The translations under genes and the position numbers were made by a program. From assembly GCA_015064555.1 (NCBI GenBank), contig SVRZ01000027.1, forward strand, positions 1 through 35,813: a stretch of 35,813 bases of DNA, read 5' to 3'. This DNA comes from Oscillospiraceae bacterium (GTDB lineage: Bacteria > Bacillota > Clostridia > Oscillospirales > CAG-272). Every line of letters starts with the position of its first letter. The stretch's first letter is position 1. Positions 32,507 through 35,813 of the stretch are shown piece after piece. A model generated the notes under the pieces. It was not told where the DNA came from. It did no database searches and was given only the letters and a program-made list of their open reading frames with translations.

Positions 32507-35392
32507 ATGAAAAGATTTATCACAGTTTTAGCTTTGGCAATGGCTCTTGCGATTTCTGTCTGCTCGCTTTCTGCGTGTGATATCTCAGGAATTCTGGGCG
32601 GCATAAACAATAACTGCCCACATGCAGATGCTGACAATGATCTTATCTGCGATATGTGCGGACAGCCCTACAACAGCGAGAACAATGACGCAAACGGCGG
32701 CGGCACAGGCGGAAGCAATGACGGAAACAGCGGAAACAACGGAGAACACAGCGGAAGCAACGGAGACCACGGCGGAAGCAACGACGAAGTTCCCGGCGGC
32801 GAGCAGCCCGACATCCCCGTCTGCGAGCATATCGATGCAGACGATAACCTTTTATGCGATAAGTGCGGTGAGGCTTACGATGACGGAGGGATCAACAAGG
32901 ATCCCGACCTGAACGATTGCAAGCATATTGATGCCGACGATGATCTTCTCTGCGATAATTGCGGTGAGGCTTATGACGATGGCGTCAACTGCGAGCATAT
33001 CGATGCGGACGATGACCTTCTCTGCGATAATTGCGGCAAGGCTTATGACGATGGCGTCAACTGCGAGCATATCGATGCGGACGATAATCTCTTCTGCGAT
33101 AATTGCGGTGAGACTTATGATGATGGCGTAAACTGCAACCATATCGACGTTGACGATGACCTTCTCTGCGATAATTGCGGCGAGGCTTATGACGATGGCG
33201 TCAACTGCAGACATATCGACGTTGACGATGACCTTCTCTGCGATAATTGCGGTGAGGCTCACGATGATCGCATAGGCCCCGGAGGCTTGACCTACTACTT
33301 AAGCGAGGATAAAACCTATTACGCTCTGATAGGATATAACCCCGAATATGACTATGACGGAACCGATACTGTAGTTATTCCCGCGGTCTACAAGGACCTT
33401 CCCGTAAAGACCATCGGAGCTTGCGTATTTTCATCCTGCACCGAGCTGACCAACGTAACTATCCCGAATAGCATAACAAGCATCGGATATGCTGCATTCA
33501 TGAATTGCTCTGCTCTTACAAGTGTAACTATTCCGAATAGTGTAGAAAAAATCGACGATTCTGCGTTTTCAGGCTGCACAGCACTCATAAGCATTACTGT
33601 CACGAATAGCATAACAACCTTCGGAAGCGCTGTATTCCAGGATTGCCCTATCGAGGAAGCTACAGTTCCCGCATCGGCAATCAGCAGTATCTCAAACGGT
33701 ATGCTGAAAACTGTTGTTATAAACGGTGGAACAAGCATCGACAATCATGCATTCGCAGGTCGCTATGAGCTTACGAGTATAACCATCCCGAATAGTGTAA
33801 CAAGCATAGGCGATTATGCGTTTTACAGCTGCTCCAAGCTCACAAATATTACCATCCCCGACAGTGTAACAAGTATAGGCTCTTCTGCTTTCGAGAAGTG
33901 CACAAGTCTTACGGCTGTGACTATCGGCAGCAAAGTTACAAATATTGGAGAAATTGCGTTCTTAGATTGCCCTATCAATACGGCAACAATTCCCACGTCG
34001 GTAATTTCCTCTATTCCCAAGGACAACCTTACAAGTGTTACTATCAACGGAGGAACAACCATCACCGAACGTGCATTTGAAAAGTGCTATACCCTTACGA
34101 GCCTGACTATCGGCGAAAGCATTACAACCATCGAAAGCTATGCCTTCGATAATTGCTTCAATCTCACAAGCATAACTATCGGCAATAACGTATCCGATAT
34201 AGGAAGTCGTGCATTCAGCTGCTGCTATAAGCTTACCGGCATAGCCATTCCGGATAGCGTAAGAAGCATCGGAGATTATGCGTTTGCATATTCCGAGAAG
34301 CTCGCAAGCGTTACTGTCGGTAACGGTGTTATGACCGTTGGTGATTATGCATTTAAAAATTGCTTCGATCTTGCAAGTATAGCTATTCCCTCTACCGTAA
34401 CAAGCATCGGCAGCTATGCATTTGATAGCTGTTCAAGCCTTACAAGTGTAACTATCGGTGATATTACCGCAAGCACGGATACCCAAAGCAGCGCTGCAAG
34501 CATTGGCTCCTATGCGTTCAACGGTTGCGAAAAGCTCGCAAGCGTAACTTTAGGCAACAGCGTTGCAAGCATTGGTGAGTCCGCGTTTGAATCTTGCTCA
34601 AATCTTGCGAGCGTGATTCTTGGTAACGGTCTTACAAGCATTGGCAAGCGTGCGTTCGCCAACTGCGATAGGATTGCAAGCATAGTTATTCCCGCCTCCT
34701 TAACAAGCATCGGCGAAAATGCGTTCCTGGGTTGCTTCAAGCTCGTGGAGGTAATAAACCACTCCGATCTTACTCTCACTGCAGGAGAGGGTGGCTACGG
34801 TCTTCTTTCGTTCTATGCGATCGAGGTACATACCGAAGAAAGCAAGATAACAAATAAGAACGGATATCTCTTCTATTCCTGCGATGCGGGCAATTATCTG
34901 TTCGGTTATACCGGTGAGGATACGGCTTTGACTCTTCCCGAAAGCTATAACGGCGGAAATTATCAGATTTATCAGTTTGCATTCTATAAGAGAAATGACA
35001 TTACAAGCGTTACCGTTCCCGATAGCGTAACTGTCATCGGCAGCTTGGCATTTGAGTATTGCGAAAATCTTGCAAGCGTTACCTTAGGCAATGGCTTAAC
35101 AAGTATCCATAACCATGCCTTCGCCGGTTGCATACAGCTCACAAGCATAGCTATCCCGAATAGCGTTACAACCATCGGCAATGATGCGTTTGCCGGCTGC
35201 GAAAAGCTCGCAAGTGTAACCATCGGAAATGGCGTTACAAGCATCGCTGCTTATGCATTCAGCCGTTGCGCAAAGCTTTCAAGCATCAACTACCGCGGAA
35301 CCGAGGAGCAGTGGAATGCTATATCGAAGGTTTCCAATTGGGTTTCCAATTCGGGTACATATACCATAAGCTACAACTACACAGGCGAATAA
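32507..35392 (+). CDS. Lipoprotein with Cys/His/Asp repeats and BspA-type leucine-rich repeats
   Basis: The ATG at 32507 follows AAAGGA and gives 961 residues with a lipoprotein signal (MKRFITVLALAMALAISVCS then LSAC, Cys24). Residues about 37-257 hold seven repeats of the pattern C.HxDxDxxLxCDxCG(E/K)(A)YDDG, with a Gly/Asn/Ser-rich linker (about 58-100) after the first. The Asp-rich loops and paired Cys/His suggest calcium or zinc binding. From about residue 265 there is a large BspA-type LRR domain (SITIPNSVTSIG..AF..C..L repeats) to the end, closing with YRGTEEQWNAIS. The LRR units are very close in wording to those of the TIR proteins, but this one is exported. BspA-like lipoproteins bind host or other ligands; here that is inferred. 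Confidence 0.9.
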   Translation: MKRFITVLALAMALAISVCSLSACDISGILGGINNNCPHADADNDLICDMCGQPYNSENNDANGGGTGGSNDGNSGNNGEHSGSNGDHGGSNDEVPGGEQPDIPVCEHIDADDNLLCDKCGEAYDDGGINKDPDLNDCKHIDADDDLLCDNCGEAYDDGVNCEHIDADDDLLCDNCGKAYDDGVNCEHIDADDNLFCDNCGETYDDGVNCNHIDVDDDLLCDNCGEAYDDGVNCRHIDVDDDLLCDNCGEAHDDRIGPGGLTYYLSEDKTYYALIGYNPEYDYDGTDTVVIPAVYKDLPVKTIGACVFSSCTELTNVTIPNSITSIGYAAFMNCSALTSVTIPNSVEKIDDSAFSGCTALISITVTNSITTFGSAVFQDCPIEEATVPASAISSISNGMLKTVVINGGTSIDNHAFAGRYELTSITIPNSVTSIGDYAFYSCSKLTNITIPDSVTSIGSSAFEKCTSLTAVTIGSKVTNIGEIAFLDCPINTATIPTSVISSIPKDNLTSVTINGGTTITERAFEKCYTLTSLTIGESITTIESYAFDNCFNLTSITIGNNVSDIGSRAFSCCYKLTGIAIPDSVRSIGDYAFAYSEKLASVTVGNGVMTVGDYAFKNCFDLASIAIPSTVTSIGSYAFDSCSSLTSVTIGDITASTDTQSSAASIGSYAFNGCEKLASVTLGNSVASIGESAFESCSNLASVILGNGLTSIGKRAFANCDRIASIVIPASLTSIGENAFLGCFKLVEVINHSDLTLTAGEGGYGLLSFYAIEVHTEESKITNKNGYLFYSCDAGNYLFGYTGEDTALTLPESYNGGNYQIYQFAFYKRNDITSVTVPDSVTVIGSLAFEYCENLASVTLGNGLTSIHNHAFAGCIQLTSIAIPNSVTTIGNDAFAGCEKLASVTIGNGVTSIAAYAFSRCAKLSSINYRGTEEQWNAISKVSNWVSNSGTYTISYNYTGE
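32918..33277 (+). repeat. Five in-register 72-bp coding repeats (Cys/His/Asp motif)
   Basis: Copies start at 32918, 32990, 33062, 33134 and 33206, each 24 codons, with high identity in TGCGATAATTGCGG and GCTTATGACGATGGCGT. Two more divergent copies of the motif lie upstream, at about 32615 and 32821. Confidence 0.92.
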
Positions 35393-35419
35393 AGACGATT
35401 TTTATATATTTCTCCTACG

Positions 35420-35468
35420 GGGCAGTCTCACGTTTAAAAAAACGAGAGCCTGCCCTCTTTAGTTTTTC
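35420..35468 (+). terminator. Intrinsic terminator after the LRR lipoprotein
   Basis: GGGCAG (35420-35425) pairs with CTGCCC (35450-35455), continued by CTC/GAG and CGTTT/AAACG past single mismatches, with a loop of A residues; TCTTTAGTTTTT follows. Apart from this and the next promoter, 35469-35553 shows nothing. Confidence 0.85.
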
Positions 35469-35553
35469 GAGCGGGGTGCTTTTTTAAAAAGACCGATATT
35501 TGACAAACGGTGCATACTTTTGCGGCAATATTCTCTATTTTGAAGTTAAAGCA

Positions 35554-35582
35554 TTGACTTTACAAATGTCATGTGATAAAAT
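35554..35582 (+). promoter_or_regulatory. Sigma-A type promoter for the last lipoprotein
   Basis: TTGACT (35554-35559) and TAAAAT (35577-35582) have a 17-base spacer, about 30 bases before the ribosome binding site. The same two boxes are used by the LRR lipoprotein promoter. Confidence 0.8.
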
Positions 35583-35623
35583 ATTTTATGAATATCTTAC
35601 AAAAGATGTGTTGGAGGACCTTT

Positions 35624-35813
35624 ATGAGATACGGCTTTAGAAAAGTATCCATTTTACTCGCGTTTATCTGCCTTATTTGCGCTATGATGGTGCTTTCATC
35701 CTGCAAAGATAATAACAAAAATACCGATAACGAAGAAGTTATCCATATTGAAATCAACTCATTTACCGTTGGTTATCTTACAGAAAGTGCCTATAACTTT
35801 GGCACGTATGAGG
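35624..35813 (+). CDS. N-terminal part of a lipoprotein (cut by window end)
   Basis: TTGGAGG (35611-35617) is 6 bases before the ATG. The first 63 codons encode a lipoprotein signal with lipobox LSSC (Cys27), a hydrophilic linker (KDNNKNTDNEE) and the start of a mature domain (HIEINSFTVGYL). The sequence seen is too short to assign a family. The frame is open to the end of the window. Confidence 0.75.
   Translation, partial: MRYGFRKVSILLAFICLICAMMVLSSCKDNNKNTDNEEVIHIEINSFTVGYLTESAYNFGTYE

Overview
The window looks like a stretch of chromosome from an uncultured, probably gut-dwelling Clostridia (Firmicutes). The evidence is AGGAGG-type ribosome binding sites, many sigma-A style promoters with 17-base spacers, a clostridial 2[4Fe-4S] ferredoxin, and the order holB - ricT/yaaT - trmN6/yabB - rsmI. 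That order matches the Bacillus/Clostridia cluster, except that a ferredoxin is inserted. Long low-complexity lipoproteins and BspA-type leucine-rich repeat (LRR) proteins are typical of host-associated Clostridia. No rRNA, tRNA, CRISPR array, transposase or integrase was found.

Layout. 1-2243 (-): start of a repeat-rich lipoprotein that runs off the left edge. 2493-6516 (-): isochorismatase-family hydrolase, lipoprotein serpin, M50-type membrane metalloprotease and two YccF paralogs. 6695-7474 (+): lipase-like alpha/beta hydrolase. 7573-9427: an A/T-rich accessory patch with a possible self-standing structured RNA, an RHS-repeat C-terminal remnant and immunity-like orphan genes. 9474-10216 (-): a PqqD-like protein and an S26-like peptidase. 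10359-11639 (-): enolase. 11748-12914 (+): a LysM/GH18-like protein. 12919-16275 (-): metG - tatD - TatD-linked radical SAM operon. 16465-22121 (-): two tandem giant paralogs, each zinc ribbon - TIR - (K/R)AEEAR coiled coil - BspA-type LRR. 22320-24176: YitT, then a divergent XRE regulator / SLOG-like pair around palindromic operators. 24368-28799 (+): holB, ricT, ferredoxin, trmN6, rsmI. 28814-32162: PflA-like radical SAM (-), dCMP deaminase (+), AlaX-type editing protein and RluA-type pseudouridine synthase (-). 32507-35392 (+): a 961-residue lipoprotein with Cys/His/Asp repeats and an LRR domain. 35624-end (+): start of another lipoprotein.

Most of the window is housekeeping (translation, RNA modification, replication, glycolysis) interleaved with surface and defence-like genes. 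The most interesting unit is the two-gene TIR-LRR operon. A TIR domain that keeps a candidate catalytic glutamate is joined by a long charged coil to an LRR domain, an arrangement reminiscent of Toll-like receptors but apparently cytoplasmic. It is a candidate NAD-consuming immune or sensor system. Secondary leads are the XRE/SLOG pair, the RHS-remnant patch with its promoter-hairpin-U-tract unit, and the PqqD/S26 pair with no visible RiPP partner. All functions are inferred by reading motifs; no database search was possible.
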